From: Chloroflexota bacterium
Lineage (GTDB): Bacteria > Chloroflexota > UBA11872
Length of the DNA: 54,778 nt
Reading direction: 5' to 3'
NCBI GenBank assembly: GCA_028874315.1
Contig: JAPPKM010000141.1
Location: forward strand, 1-54,778
In this document: positions 24,859 to 34,260 of the stretch, piece by piece
Numbering within the stretch: the first letter of the stretch is position 1
Layout: each line of letters starts with the position of its first letter
Position numbers and translations under genes: made by a program
Notes under the pieces: model-generated
Databases searched by the model: none
What the model was told of the DNA's origin: nothing
The model's input: the letters and a program-made list of their open reading frames with translations, nothing else

Positions 24859-26637
24859 ATGCGGAGCGCGCGCAAGATCAGGAAGTCCCACGCGATGCTG
24901 AACAAGGCGGCGGCCGAGCTGCTGGAAGGCTTTGCCGACGCGCTGGAGATTCGCGGGGCGAATACGTTCCGGGTTCGGGCGTTTCGAAACGCGGCGCGGC
25001 GGGTGGATTCGCTGACCACGGACGTGGCGGAGCTGGTGGAGAGCGGCGAGATCTCCAAGGTGCGGGGGATCGGCAAGGGCATCGCGGGCGTGTTGGGCGA
25101 ATTCGTCGAAAAGGGCCGCGTGGATGAGTACGAGGAGATGCGGGCCGAGATTCCGGACAGTGTTTTCGAGATGCTCTTGATACCCGGCCTGGGTCCGAAG
25201 ACGGCCGCCACGCTATACAACAAGCACGGGATCGACAGCGTGGACGGGCTGGAGGCGGCGGCACGCGCGGGAGAGCTTGCCGGTATCCGGACGATTGGGG
25301 CCAAGCGCCAGGCGCGGCTGCTGCGGGAGCTGGGTCGATTTCGAGAGCGCATTGCACGGCGGCGGCTGGGGGACGTGCTGCCGATTGCCGAGCGGCTGAT
25401 TGCGCACGTGGAGGCGGCGCCTGGAGTTCAGACCGTGCAGTACGCGGGGAGCCTGCGGCGGGGCCGGGAGACGATCGGCGACCTGGACATCCTGGCGGCC
25501 GCCGAAGATCCCGGGCCGGTGATGGAGCATTTCATCGCGGCCGAAGACGTGGAAGAGGTGGTGGGTACCGGCGGGACAAAGACTGCCGTTTTGGTCGGCG
25601 GCGGGTTCCAGGTGGATCTGCTGGTGGTGGCGCCGGATGAGTTCGGGGCGGCGCTGGCGTACTTTACGGGGTCGAAGGAACACAACATCGAAATCCGGGC
25701 GCGGGCGTTGCAGCGCGGGCTGTCGTTGAACGAGCGCGGATTTCTGGACTCCGAAAGCGGGCAGCGACGTCCGGCGGCGACCGAAGAGGACGTGTACGCG
25801 GCGGTGGACCTGCCCTGGATCGACCCGGCGCTGCGCGAGAACCGGGGCGAGATTGAGGCGGCCGAGGCGGGGGCGCTGCCAAGGCTGATCGAGCCTGGCG
25901 ACATCAAGGGTGAGTTGCACGGGCACTCGCTGTGGAGCGACGGGGCGGCGTCAATCGGCCAGATGGTCGACGCCGCGAGGCGACGCGGATTGACCTACTT
26001 CACCGTGACCGACCACTCGGGCAGTCTGCTCGTGGCCAACGGGCTCAGCCCGGAGCGGCTGGCGGAACAGACCGAGGAGATTGCGCGGGAACGGGAAGCG
26101 TCGCCGGATGTTCGCCTGCTGCATGGCAGCGAGGTGGAGATCCTGGCCGACGGAACACTGGATTTCAGCGACGAGATCCTGGCGTCCCTGGACGTGGTGG
26201 TGGCCTCGGTACACAGCAATTTCAACCAGGCGCCGGAGCAGATGACGGAGCGGCTGATCGCGGCAATCGAGAACCCGCACGTGGACATCATCGGCCATCC
26301 CACCGGGCGCATGCTGGGGCTGCGGGACGGCTATACCTTCGACGTGGAGGCGGTGCTGAAGGCCGCCGCCGCCACGGGTACGGCGCTGGAGATCAACGCG
26401 GCGCCCGAACGGCTGGATCTGGACGACACGACAGCGCGGCGCGCCGCCGAATTGGGCGTGCCCATCTCCATCAATAGCGACGCCCACCATCCCGACAGCC
26501 TGGCCTACATGCGCTACGGCGTGCTGACGGCTCGACGGGCCTGGCTGCGGGCGGCGGATGTGATCAACGCGCTTTCACTGGACGAGTTGCTGGCCTGGCT
26601 GGCACAGCCGAAGCCACGCCGCTGGAAGCCTGGGTAG
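24859..26637 (+). CDS. polX: Family X DNA polymerase with PHP exonuclease (PolX)
   Basis: 592 residues, the usual PolX length. N-terminal 8-kDa-like domain with ANTFRVRAFRNAARRV; helix-hairpin-helix LIPGLGPKTAATLY (about 107-120); nucleotidyltransferase YAGSLRRGRETIGDLDILAA with catalytic DLD, plus third acid in FQVDLLVV. The PHP domain has GELHGHSLWSDG, VTDHSGS, HGSEVEIL, VASVHSNF, IGHPTGR and INSDAHHPDS, all the metal ligands. It fills short gaps in base-excision repair and trims 3' ends. ATG 24859 was chosen; ATG 24895 is a good alternative nearer the family's usual start. Confidence 0.93.
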   Translation: MRSARKIRKSHAMLNKAAAELLEGFADALEIRGANTFRVRAFRNAARRVDSLTTDVAELVESGEISKVRGIGKGIAGVLGEFVEKGRVDEYEEMRAEIPDSVFEMLLIPGLGPKTAATLYNKHGIDSVDGLEAAARAGELAGIRTIGAKRQARLLRELGRFRERIARRRLGDVLPIAERLIAHVEAAPGVQTVQYAGSLRRGRETIGDLDILAAAEDPGPVMEHFIAAEDVEEVVGTGGTKTAVLVGGGFQVDLLVVAPDEFGAALAYFTGSKEHNIEIRARALQRGLSLNERGFLDSESGQRRPAATEEDVYAAVDLPWIDPALRENRGEIEAAEAGALPRLIEPGDIKGELHGHSLWSDGAASIGQMVDAARRRGLTYFTVTDHSGSLLVANGLSPERLAEQTEEIAREREASPDVRLLHGSEVEILADGTLDFSDEILASLDVVVASVHSNFNQAPEQMTERLIAAIENPHVDIIGHPTGRMLGLRDGYTFDVEAVLKAAAATGTALEINAAPERLDLDDTTARRAAELGVPISINSDAHHPDSLAYMRYGVLTARRAWLRAADVINALSLDELLAWLAQPKPRRWKPG

Positions 26638-26660
26638 ACCATCACGCAAGGAGTAGTCCC

Positions 26661-27434
26661 ATGGATCTTGGATTGAGCGGCAAGGCCGCGCTTGTGACCG
26701 GTGGGAGCCGGGGGATTGGGCGGTCGATTGCGTTGGCGTTGGCGGCGGAGGGCTGCAACGTGGCGATTTCGGCGCGCGGACGGGAGCGCCTGGAAGAGAC
26801 GGTTGGCGAGATCGAGGCCGCCGGTGCGCAGGGGGCCGGGTTCGAGTTGGACATGGCCGAAGTGGCGGCCTCCGCGCAGGCGGTGGAGCAGACCGTCGAC
26901 GCGTTTGGGCGACTGGACGTGCTGGTGAACAACGTGGGCGGATCGACCGGCGGCGGGACGTTCAGGGAAGCGACCGATGACGACTGGGCCGCGACGCTGG
27001 ACGTCAACCTGTGGCCCGCCATCCGGGCCAGCCGCGCGGCCCTGCCCCACATGCGGGCGCGGGGGGCCGGGCGGATCATCCACATCACGTCGATCTATGG
27101 ACGCGAGCAAGGCGGCCCACCGACCTACAACGCCGCCAAGTCGGCCATGAACAGTCTCTCCAAGACCATGGCCCGGGAGCTGGCGCCGGAGGGAATCACG
27201 GTTAACGCGGTGGCGCCCGGCTCGATCATCTTTCCGGGCGGCGGCTGGGAACAGCGCATGCAGGCGGACCCTGACGGCATGGCGGAGTTTCTGCGGCAGG
27301 ACTTCCCGATGGGGCGGTTCGGTTATCCCGAGGAGATCGCGGCGGTAGTGGTGTTTTTGGCGTCGGACCAGGCCAGCCTGGTGACGGGGGCCTGTCTGAA
27401 CGTGGACGGCGGGCAGACGCGGGCGAATGTCTGA
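26661..27434 (+). CDS. Short-chain dehydrogenase/reductase (SDR)
   Basis: 257 residues, classical SDR. Cofactor motif VTGGSRGIGRSIALALA (about 11-27), NNVGGSTGG (about 90-98), catalytic Ser in HITSIYGREQ, and Tyr/Lys in PTYNAAKSAM (about 154-163). It likely oxidises or reduces a sugar or hydroxy acid. It is the first gene of a cluster followed by a DapA-like aldolase, a TIM-barrel isomerase and a beta-hydroxyacid dehydrogenase, all plus strand, which reads as a sugar-acid degradation route. A good ribosome-binding site (AAGGAG) lies before the ATG. Confidence 0.88.
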   Translation: MDLGLSGKAALVTGGSRGIGRSIALALAAEGCNVAISARGRERLEETVGEIEAAGAQGAGFELDMAEVAASAQAVEQTVDAFGRLDVLVNNVGGSTGGGTFREATDDDWAATLDVNLWPAIRASRAALPHMRARGAGRIIHITSIYGREQGGPPTYNAAKSAMNSLSKTMARELAPEGITVNAVAPGSIIFPGGGWEQRMQADPDGMAEFLRQDFPMGRFGYPEEIAAVVVFLASDQASLVTGACLNVDGGQTRANV

Positions 27435-27485
27435 GACGGCGGTCTCTATACTTCGAGCCACCGACCCGCCAGGGGCGCTCAGAAT

Positions 27486-28409
27486 ATGACCCGGTTCCAG
27501 GAACGCCTGCACGGCGTAATTCCAGCTTTGCTCACGCCGTTGACCGCGGACCTGACGGCGGACGGCCCCGCCATGCGTCGACTGGCGCGGCGAGTTCTGG
27601 ACGCCGGCTGTCACGGCTACGTGCTGTTGGGCACAACCGGCGAATTCGCGGCGATCAACGACGACCAGCGCGCGGTCGCGATCCGCGCGGGCGTTGAGGA
27701 AGCCGACGGCGAAGTCCCGGTGATCGTGGCCTGCGGGCAGCCGTGCGTGGAGCGCACGCACGCGCAGGCCGTCCAGGCCGGCGACCTGGGGGCCGACGGC
27801 CTGCTGGTCAATCCGCCGTTCTACTTCCCCATGAGCAATGACGAGGTGGTCCGCTACTTCGAGGATCTCGTCGCCGCATCGCCTGTGCCCGTGCTGCTCT
27901 ACAACATTCCGGGAATGACCAAGGTATCGGTGGACGCGGCCACGCTGCTTCGCTTGCGTGACGTGGGCGTGCAGGGCACCAAGGACAGCTCGGGCAGCCC
28001 GCAGAACCTGCTGGACTACCTGGACGCGATGCGCGGGGATGACTTCCGAGTGATCGTGGGCGGCGACGCGACGCTGCTGCACGCGCTCAACTCCGGCGCC
28101 GCCGGCACCACCGGTCCCGCGCCCAACGTGGCGCCGCAACTGGTGACAGCCATCTACAACGCCTGGTGCGACGGTGACCTGGACGCCGCCGCGGCCGCGC
28201 AAAACCGGCAAAACGAGTTCATGCGCGCCTTGTCGGGCGGTTCGCCCTTCCTTCAGGCCACGGCCAAGGGCGTGCTGAGCCGGCTGGGCATCATGGAGCC
28301 CTGGGTAGCGCCGCCAAAGATCTCGCTGGACGACGCATCCATCGACGCTGCCTTCGACGCCGTGCGCGAGTACCTGCCGGAATACGAGCCGGCGGCCGTT
28401 GGCGTCTGA
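27486..28409 (+). CDS. DapA/NanA family aldolase or dehydratase
   Basis: 307 residues of the N-acetylneuraminate lyase/dihydrodipicolinate synthase family. GTTGEF (about 42-47) is the carboxylate-binding motif, LLYNIPGMT supplies the catalytic Tyr (about 138), and Lys of GTKDSSG (about 165) forms the Schiff base. Given its neighbours, a 2-keto-3-deoxy-sugar acid aldolase or dehydratase role is more likely than lysine synthesis. It lies about 50 bases after the SDR gene. Confidence 0.85.
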   Translation: MTRFQERLHGVIPALLTPLTADLTADGPAMRRLARRVLDAGCHGYVLLGTTGEFAAINDDQRAVAIRAGVEEADGEVPVIVACGQPCVERTHAQAVQAGDLGADGLLVNPPFYFPMSNDEVVRYFEDLVAASPVPVLLYNIPGMTKVSVDAATLLRLRDVGVQGTKDSSGSPQNLLDYLDAMRGDDFRVIVGGDATLLHALNSGAAGTTGPAPNVAPQLVTAIYNAWCDGDLDAAAAAQNRQNEFMRALSGGSPFLQATAKGVLSRLGIMEPWVAPPKISLDDASIDAAFDAVREYLPEYEPAAVGV

Positions 28410-28502
28410 GCGCCGACGTCACTGGAACACTCGACACGCCCAGCGGGCTCGCGTCACCATGGGGATATCGTGCGCCCACCCGACTGAGCGAGGTTTAACG
28501 TC

Positions 28503-29429
28503 GTGAATCGACCGCCAGAGGCCTACATGCACATCGGGATCGTGCAGTTCATGCTGCACCCCGATCTCCAGAGCGGCGACGGGCCCGCCGTGGAAGCCGC
28601 CGAGACGCTGGCGGCCGACGGGTTCTTTCACGCCCTGGAGATCGCACGCATCAATGACCCTGCCGAGCGCGTCGCTATGCGTCGGCTGGCCGAGTCCGCG
28701 CACCTGACGCTGGGCTACGGGGCGCACCCGCTGCTTCTCAGCAGAGGCCTGAACCTGGCCTCGACCGACGCAGACGCGCGGGATGACGCAGTTTCGCAGG
28801 TCAAGGGCGCCATTGATGAGGCGGCTGAGTTGGGCATCACCATGGTGACGCTGCTGGACGGGCCAAATTCGGCGCCCGCACCCGGCGGCGAAGAAGCCGC
28901 GGTCGAAAGCGTGGTGGAGTCGCTGACCGAGCTCTGCGACTACGCCGGCCGGCAAGACATCTGGATCGCGCTGGAACAGTTCGACCGCGCGATCGAGAAG
29001 AATTCCTTGCTGGGTCCAATCGACCTGTGCGTCCGCGTGAGCGAGATGGTCCGGGCGTCCACCCCAAACTTCGGCCTCTGCCTGGACCTGAGCCACCTGC
29101 CGCTGCTGGACGAAGACCCGCCGACCTCGTTGCGGGCCGCCGGCGAGCACCTGATCCAGGCGCACATCGGCAACTGCATCGTGCGCGATCGCGAGCATCC
29201 ACAATACGGCGACCAGCACCCGGTATTCGGGGATCCGGCGGGCGAGAACGACGTGCCCGAACTGACGGCATATCTGAAGACGCTGCTGGAGATCGGATAC
29301 TTCGAGCGCGACCTGCCGACGCCGATGCCGCTTGTCTCGTTCGAGATGAAGCCCGCGCCGGACCAGTCGGCGGACGCGATAATCGGCAACTGCAAGCGCA
29401 CGTTCCAACTCGCCTGGGCGCAGGTCTAG
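28503..29429 (+). CDS. Sugar phosphate isomerase/epimerase-type TIM barrel
   Basis: 308 residues from GTG (ATG 28527, giving MHIGIVQ, is an alternative). A xylose isomerase-like barrel is seen from GIVQFMLHPDL to SFEMKP. Candidate metal ligands: E in IWIALEQFD, D in GLCLDLSHLP, H in IQAHIGNC and E in VSFEMKP, spaced as in the family. It probably interconverts a keto- and aldo-sugar acid. It sits between the DapA-like and dehydrogenase genes of the same cluster. Confidence 0.8.
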   Translation: MNRPPEAYMHIGIVQFMLHPDLQSGDGPAVEAAETLAADGFFHALEIARINDPAERVAMRRLAESAHLTLGYGAHPLLLSRGLNLASTDADARDDAVSQVKGAIDEAAELGITMVTLLDGPNSAPAPGGEEAAVESVVESLTELCDYAGRQDIWIALEQFDRAIEKNSLLGPIDLCVRVSEMVRASTPNFGLCLDLSHLPLLDEDPPTSLRAAGEHLIQAHIGNCIVRDREHPQYGDQHPVFGDPAGENDVPELTAYLKTLLEIGYFERDLPTPMPLVSFEMKPAPDQSADAIIGNCKRTFQLAWAQV

Positions 29430-29461
29430 CGCCAGGCACGGCAGCGAGGGGACACACCGAC

Positions 29462-30361
29462 ATGCGAATCGGCTACATCGGTCTCGGGAAGATGGGCATG
29501 CCCATGGCGATCAACCTGCGCGCGGCGGGGCACGACCTGATCGTGCACAACCGCAGCCGCGGCAAGGTCGACGATTTCGTGGCCGACGGCGGCACGGCCG
29601 CCAGCACGGCGGCCGAGGTGGCGGCGCAGTCGGACGTGGTCTGCGTGAATGTGCCGACCCCGGAAGTCTCGCTGGAGCTGCTGCTGGGCGCGGACGGCGC
29701 GATTGAGAGCGCCAGCGAAGGCCAGCTGTGGATCGACTTCGGAACCAACGGCCCGGACACGGCCCGAACCTGCGCCGAAGCCGCCGCGGCGAAGGGCGTG
29801 AATTACCTGGACGCGCCGGTCAGCGGCGGACCGGGCGGCGCGCAGGCCGGAACCCTGGCCGTGTTCGTTGGCGGGACCGAAGAGTCGTTTGCTCAGGGCA
29901 GCGACATCCTGGACATCATCGGCGGCAAGATCGAGCACTTTGGTCCTGCCGGTACCGGCTGCATCGCCAAGCTGACCAACCAGATGATCATCGCCAGCGT
30001 GCGCCAGGCCAACGCCGAGGCCTTTGTGCTGGCGGTCAAGAACGGCCTGAATCCGCGCCAGCTCTACGACACGCTGATGGGCGCCTTTGCCGCCAGTCGC
30101 TGCATGGAAGTGGATATCCCGAACCTGGTCCTTCCGCAGGACTACAGCGCCAACTTTGCCGTCGACCTGCTGCTGAAGGACCTGGGACTGGCGCTGGACG
30201 TAGGTCGTCAAAGCGGCGTGCCGTTGGTGGCTACGGCCCAGGCGGACGCGATCTACCAGGAGATCCGGTCGATGGGCTGGGGCGACCTGGACGCCGCCGC
30301 CACGTTTAAGCGCCTGGAGGAAATCGTGGGCGTCGAGGTGACGGAACCGGAGGCGGGCTAG
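29462..30361 (+). CDS. NAD(P)-dependent beta-hydroxyacid dehydrogenase (HIBADH family)
   Basis: 299 residues. Cofactor motif IGYIGLGKMGMPMAINL; HNRSRGK directs NADP/NAD choice; DAPVSGGPGGAQAGTLA (about 118-134) is the substrate-binding loop; GCIAKLTNQM carries the catalytic Lys (about 171). Typical substrates are tartronate semialdehyde or 3-hydroxyisobutyrate. A close relative starts at 54613: both begin MR(I/V)G(Y/F)IGLG and share HNRSRGKVDDFVA. Last gene of the sugar-acid cluster. Confidence 0.88.
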   Translation: MRIGYIGLGKMGMPMAINLRAAGHDLIVHNRSRGKVDDFVADGGTAASTAAEVAAQSDVVCVNVPTPEVSLELLLGADGAIESASEGQLWIDFGTNGPDTARTCAEAAAAKGVNYLDAPVSGGPGGAQAGTLAVFVGGTEESFAQGSDILDIIGGKIEHFGPAGTGCIAKLTNQMIIASVRQANAEAFVLAVKNGLNPRQLYDTLMGAFAASRCMEVDIPNLVLPQDYSANFAVDLLLKDLGLALDVGRQSGVPLVATAQADAIYQEIRSMGWGDLDAAATFKRLEEIVGVEVTEPEAG

Positions 30362-30498
30362 CCTTAACTGTCCCGGGGCCGGCTTGTGGAAGGAGGTTGT
30401 GAGTGAAACCTCTCACCCTGGCACCCCGCGCCCGCCCAGCAGGAAACTCATCGCCCGGCATGGCGCCCGAACGCATTGCCGGGTTCAGCCTCTGACGC

Positions 30499-30909
30499 AT
30501 GGGGTGGCTTAGTCGCGAAATCAGCTTCCTGCTGGCCCGGCTCGTCACGAACTTTTTCGCCGTGCTGGCGGTGACGCAGCTGCTGGAAGATGGCATCGTG
30601 CTGCCGGATCGCGGCAGCGACCGCTTCTGGCTGGCGATATTTGCTCTGGCGGTGGCACTCGCGGTTCTGAATTCCTATGTGCGACCGGCGCTTGAGCTGG
30701 TTCTCAAACCCATTAGCTGCCTGCTGAAGCTGGTGACATTCGGGCTCTCGCACTTCGTCATCAGTGCACTGGTCTTCTGGGGCGCCACGATGCTGGTCGA
30801 TGACTTCACTATTGTGGACATTGGAACGGCACTGCTTGGGACGGTAATCGTGGCGTTGGTGGGCGCCTTCGGGTCGATCGTCTTCGGCGGCCGCTCAACC
30901 GACGAGTGA
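30499..30909 (+). CDS. Small 4-TM membrane protein (phage holin family 4/YvlD-like)
   Basis: 136 residues with four hydrophobic segments: LLARLVTNFFAVLAVTQLL, FWLAIFALAVALAVLNSYV, VISALVFWGATML and LLGTVIVALVGAFGSIVF. The short motif NSYVRPALELVLKPI after segment two matches the arrangement in YvlD-type proteins. The name reflects the family; there is no phage context here. Its stop overlaps the GTG of the next gene by 4 bases. Confidence 0.75.
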   Translation: MGWLSREISFLLARLVTNFFAVLAVTQLLEDGIVLPDRGSDRFWLAIFALAVALAVLNSYVRPALELVLKPISCLLKLVTFGLSHFVISALVFWGATMLVDDFTIVDIGTALLGTVIVALVGAFGSIVFGGRSTDE

Positions 30910-32708
30910 GCGTGGAGGCCGCGGCTCTGAACGGCGAAGCGCCGGTCCGGCGCAGCGTCCTGGTCGAGGCGGCGGTCACCACCCTTGCGGATGCCGGGCG
31001 CCCAATGACCTTGCAGCAATTGGCGCGTGCCGTGCTGCACGTGGAGGCCGGAGGCGCCCATATAGGCGCGCGCATCCTGGCGCCGCTGTTGGAGGCCGAC
31101 GAGCGTCTGACATCCGGCGCCATGGGGCACTGGGCACTCTCGGCCTGGACGCATCGCACCGATGCGATCGACGAGACCGACTTTGTGGTGTTCGACATCG
31201 AGACCAACGGCGGTCGCGGCGGTCGGCATCGGGTGCTTGAAGTCGGAGCCCTGCGGATTCGAGCGGGCCGCGAAATCTCACGCTATGCATCGCTGGTCCG
31301 CGTACCGAGTCGCGTTTCAAAGTTTGTGACGCGCTACACCGGCATCACGGACGAAATGCTGACGCATGCGCCGCCCATCGAGAGTGTGCTTGACGAGTTC
31401 CGGGAGTTTCAGGCCGACGGGGTGCTGGTGGCCCACAATCTGCCAACGGACCTCGGGTACCTGAACCGCGAAGCCGTCTGGTCGGGACGAGCCTTGTTCC
31501 CCGGTGACGGCCTGGACACGATGGAGTTGAGCGCGGCCCTGATGCCCGATCTCCCGGGCACGGGCCTGGCGACCGTGCTGGAAGCCGCGGACATCAGCGA
31601 CACGCCAACCCATCGCGCCCTGGACGACGCCGGGGTCACAGCCAAGCTGTTTCAGTTTCTCCTGGACACGGAAGCCGCGAGCGACGCGCAGACACTGGGT
31701 GACCTGCGCCGGCTGGCGGCCGCCGCCGGTCCCGAGAGCCGTCACCCTCGACGGGCTCGGGAACTCGCGCGCTGGGCCTCGCGCAATCTGCCGCCATCGC
31801 CCGGTGTGTACATTTTTCGCGACTCCGCCGGTCAGCCGCTCTACGTCGGCAAGTCCACATCGCTGCAGCGGCGCGTGCGCAGCCACTTCACGGATTCGGC
31901 GGGTTTTGTGCGACGGCGCGACGGAATGCTGGCCCAAATCGACACCATTGAGTGGGAACCGACAGGCTCGGAACTACGCGCCCTGGTGCGTGAAGCCGAG
32001 CTGATTACCCGACTGTCCCCGCAGTACAACATCCATCGAAACTGGCGCATGGGCCGGCGGTTCGTGCGCGTGGGGCCGGCCGAGTCGGCGGTCACGCACA
32101 CGGCCTCCGTCCCGCGGGACGACGGGGCCGACTACCTGGGGCCGTTTCCGACATCGCGAGAAGCCCGTCTGGCCAGTGATGCCGCTCGGCGGATCTTCGA
32201 ACTGCCGTCGCGGCGGTCGGTCGACAAGCGGGTCCCCGCGTGGCGGCGCGACGCCGCGGTGGCATTCCTGGGCGTGAGCCGCGAGGCCGCGCTGCACATC
32301 GTGGAAGGGGCCGGGGCTGAGGCTCGGGACGCCGCGGCACGCCGCATCCGGCGCGCCCGGGTACTCCGGCATCCGGTGCGCGGCGGTCTGGGAGCCACCC
32401 CAATGCTGGCCGTCGCCGCCGGGGCCACGCCGGGGAAGGCCGAGCTTGTTCGAATCGAGAACGGCGCCATTGCGGCCATCGAGCCGGTCGCCCGCCCGCG
32501 GCGTCCCTCCGTTCGGGCCGCCCTGCAACGCCTGCGTGATGCCCGCGCCTCAGAGCCACCCAACGAGAGCAACGAGCGGCACATCGTGCTGGCCTGGCTA
32601 CACACGCATGCCGACGACCCGGACACGCTGGCCTGGGATCCCGCACTGCCGCGCGTATTCGTGGACCTGGTGTGGCGGAGAGTTCGTCAGGCAGCGAGCG
32701 CCGGCTGA
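30906..32708 (+). CDS. 3'-5' exonuclease + GIY-YIG nuclease fusion
   Basis: 600 residues. Residues about 15-75 form a winged-helix-like start (VEAAVTTLADAGRPMTLQQL). A DnaQ/epsilon-type exonuclease follows: FVVFDIETNG (about 96-105), VLVAHNLPTDLGYL, and HRALDDAGVT giving the HxxxxD site. A UvrC/Cho-like GIY-YIG domain runs from PPSPGVYIFRD to LYVGKSTSLQRRVRSHF (about 297-330). The C-terminal 200 residues are Arg/Ala-rich and unassigned. Exonuclease plus GIY-YIG fusions act in DNA repair in other bacteria (epsilon-Cho type). It starts at GTG, coupled to the membrane-protein gene. Confidence 0.88.
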   Translation: MSVEAAALNGEAPVRRSVLVEAAVTTLADAGRPMTLQQLARAVLHVEAGGAHIGARILAPLLEADERLTSGAMGHWALSAWTHRTDAIDETDFVVFDIETNGGRGGRHRVLEVGALRIRAGREISRYASLVRVPSRVSKFVTRYTGITDEMLTHAPPIESVLDEFREFQADGVLVAHNLPTDLGYLNREAVWSGRALFPGDGLDTMELSAALMPDLPGTGLATVLEAADISDTPTHRALDDAGVTAKLFQFLLDTEAASDAQTLGDLRRLAAAAGPESRHPRRARELARWASRNLPPSPGVYIFRDSAGQPLYVGKSTSLQRRVRSHFTDSAGFVRRRDGMLAQIDTIEWEPTGSELRALVREAELITRLSPQYNIHRNWRMGRRFVRVGPAESAVTHTASVPRDDGADYLGPFPTSREARLASDAARRIFELPSRRSVDKRVPAWRRDAAVAFLGVSREAALHIVEGAGAEARDAAARRIRRARVLRHPVRGGLGATPMLAVAAGATPGKAELVRIENGAIAAIEPVARPRRPSVRAALQRLRDARASEPPNESNERHIVLAWLHTHADDPDTLAWDPALPRVFVDLVWRRVRQAASAG

Positions 32709-32771
32709 CGACTACGCATCGGTCAGCCGGACGCACCGAGTTGGCCGTGATCGCGTCACGGCGCGTACTGG

Positions 32772-32842
32772 AGGCGACGCTGGGAATCGAACCCAGGATA
32801 GGGGTTTTGCAGACCCCCGCCTTACCACTTGGCTACGTCGCC
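32772..32842 (-). tRNA. tRNA-Cys (GCA)
   Basis: On the minus strand the cloverleaf starts GGCGACG (32842-32836), with acceptor partner CGTCGCC. D arm GCC-AAGTGGTAA-GGC, anticodon stem GGGGT/ACCCC with loop CTGCAAA (anticodon GCA), and T arm CTGGG-TTCGAAT-CCCAG. Discriminator U, followed by an encoded CCA at 32771-32769. U73 and GCA are the Cys identity elements. Confidence 0.95.
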
Positions 32843-32926
32843 CAAAAGACGTTCGGCGCTTAGCAAAGGATATCCAGAGCACCGCGCGGCGGCCAACACA
32901 CTGCGAAAGCGGGCTGGCTTAGCCCG

Positions 32927-34153
32927 CTAGCCGACCGGGGCGCGCTGCACCACGCGCCATCGCTGATCGGCGGTCCGCGCGAGGAAAAAGCCGACATCCT
33001 GGCTCAGCGGTCCGCGCTGAAGGGTCTCACCGTCAGCCCTCCGGCGAGTAGCCAAGTTTCCAGACTCGCGGACCAGAACTCCGGCACTCTCACCTTCAAT
33101 TCTGGCGTCAATCACCTGAATCGAGATATCGCTTTCCAGGTACACCCCATTGGCGCGCAACTGCTGCACCCGTGCTTCGATCTCCTGCGCCAGGGATTCG
33201 TCATACACCGAACGCAGCGCACTTGAGTCGAGCGACTGATAGGCCTCGAACTCCAGTCGGGCGGCCCGTACGGCCGTATCGGCCGCCTGATCCAGGCTGG
33301 CTGCCTCGGCATCTTGCCGGCCGCGGATCGTGGCGACGGCGAACAGTACGGCAAGCAATCCCGCCAGCATGAATCCAATCCGAAACCGGCGGAGCCGCCG
33401 CGCCTCCGCTTGTTCGAAGGCCTCGGTCTCGGCGAACGTCTGCTCGTGTGACTCGATGTTCGAACGCAGGGTGGACTGTTCCGGCTCCGGTTCGCGCCGC
33501 CCTCCAAGGCCGACGTCCCAGATGTCTGGATTGTCGACGCGGCCAGCATCGTCAGGGTCGTGCGGCGACGGCATGTCGTCGACGTTTGACGGCAGCACCT
33601 CGCCGTCCTCCGGGCGAAACTCGGAATCGGGCTCGTCCGGCAAGTCGGCCGGGGGCGCCACGCGAAGCGAGATGAAGCGGCCGTGCGCGGCCTGCTCACC
33701 GTGTTTGAACCGCACGGCTTGCCCGAGCGTCCAGCGCCCTTCCAGGAGCAGCGTCAGGTCCCGACCGTCCAGGAGGGCCAGCTTGTCGGCCCACTCGGCG
33801 TCGACCGCCATTTCCAGCGGGAAGCCCTGGACGACAATCAGGATGTCAACCTGGCGTTCGAGCGCCGCCTCGGCCAGCGCCGCCGGATCGTCACTGGCCC
33901 ACCACACCGCGATCCGCCGACGCACGCGCTCCAGTCTGACGGCCCCGACGGCGTGGTCGGCTTCCGGCGTCAGCGGCTCCAGCGGTTGGGCGTCGGAGGC
34001 CAGGGCCAGCGCTTCAACCACGTTGGCCAGTTTCGGGAGGCGTTCGGCCTCGTCCGTCAGCGCCTCGTTGAAGAGTTCCGCGTGCGCGGCCAGAACGCGG
34101 CGCCTACGCGCACCCGCGTCGCCGCCCGCAGCCGCGTCACTCTGTGATGGCAT
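32927..34153 (-). CDS. Membrane-anchored protein of unknown function with a C-terminal SnoaL/IMS-like domain
   Basis: 408 residues, not recognised. The N-terminal 170 residues are a globular Ala/Leu/Glu-rich region. Residues about 175-235 form an acidic, Pro/Asp-rich linker. One membrane segment (FMLAGLLAVLFAVATI, about 271-286) is followed by an extracytoplasmic C-terminal domain with AARLEFEAYQSLDSSALRSV and ending QRWRVVQRAPVG, which looks like the SnoaL-like/IMS domains that end many membrane-anchored regulators. It lies 85 bases beyond tRNA-Cys. Likely an envelope protein; no function can be assigned. Confidence 0.55.
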   Translation of the reverse strand: MPSQSDAAAGGDAGARRRRVLAAHAELFNEALTDEAERLPKLANVVEALALASDAQPLEPLTPEADHAVGAVRLERVRRRIAVWWASDDPAALAEAALERQVDILIVVQGFPLEMAVDAEWADKLALLDGRDLTLLLEGRWTLGQAVRFKHGEQAAHGRFISLRVAPPADLPDEPDSEFRPEDGEVLPSNVDDMPSPHDPDDAGRVDNPDIWDVGLGGRREPEPEQSTLRSNIESHEQTFAETEAFEQAEARRLRRFRIGFMLAGLLAVLFAVATIRGRQDAEAASLDQAADTAVRAARLEFEAYQSLDSSALRSVYDESLAQEIEARVQQLRANGVYLESDISIQVIDARIEGESAGVLVRESGNLATRRRADGETLQRGPLSQDVGFFLARTADQRWRVVQRAPVG

Positions 34154-34260
34154 GGAACTCAGGTTAAGACTCGACGCACCGCACGAACACGGTGGCCTCT
34201 CAATTCATCGTACGACAACCGGCCGCTGAACTCCTTGACGAAACCGCGACACGGCCCCAT

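Noticed and set aside
26514-28211. 565-codon minus-strand open frame
   Set aside because: It runs antisense through the SDR and DapA-like genes, whose active-site motifs are complete on the plus strand; its own product has no domain.
30499-30909. Phage holin suggesting a prophage
   Set aside because: The family name includes housekeeping membrane proteins, and no phage gene lies nearby.
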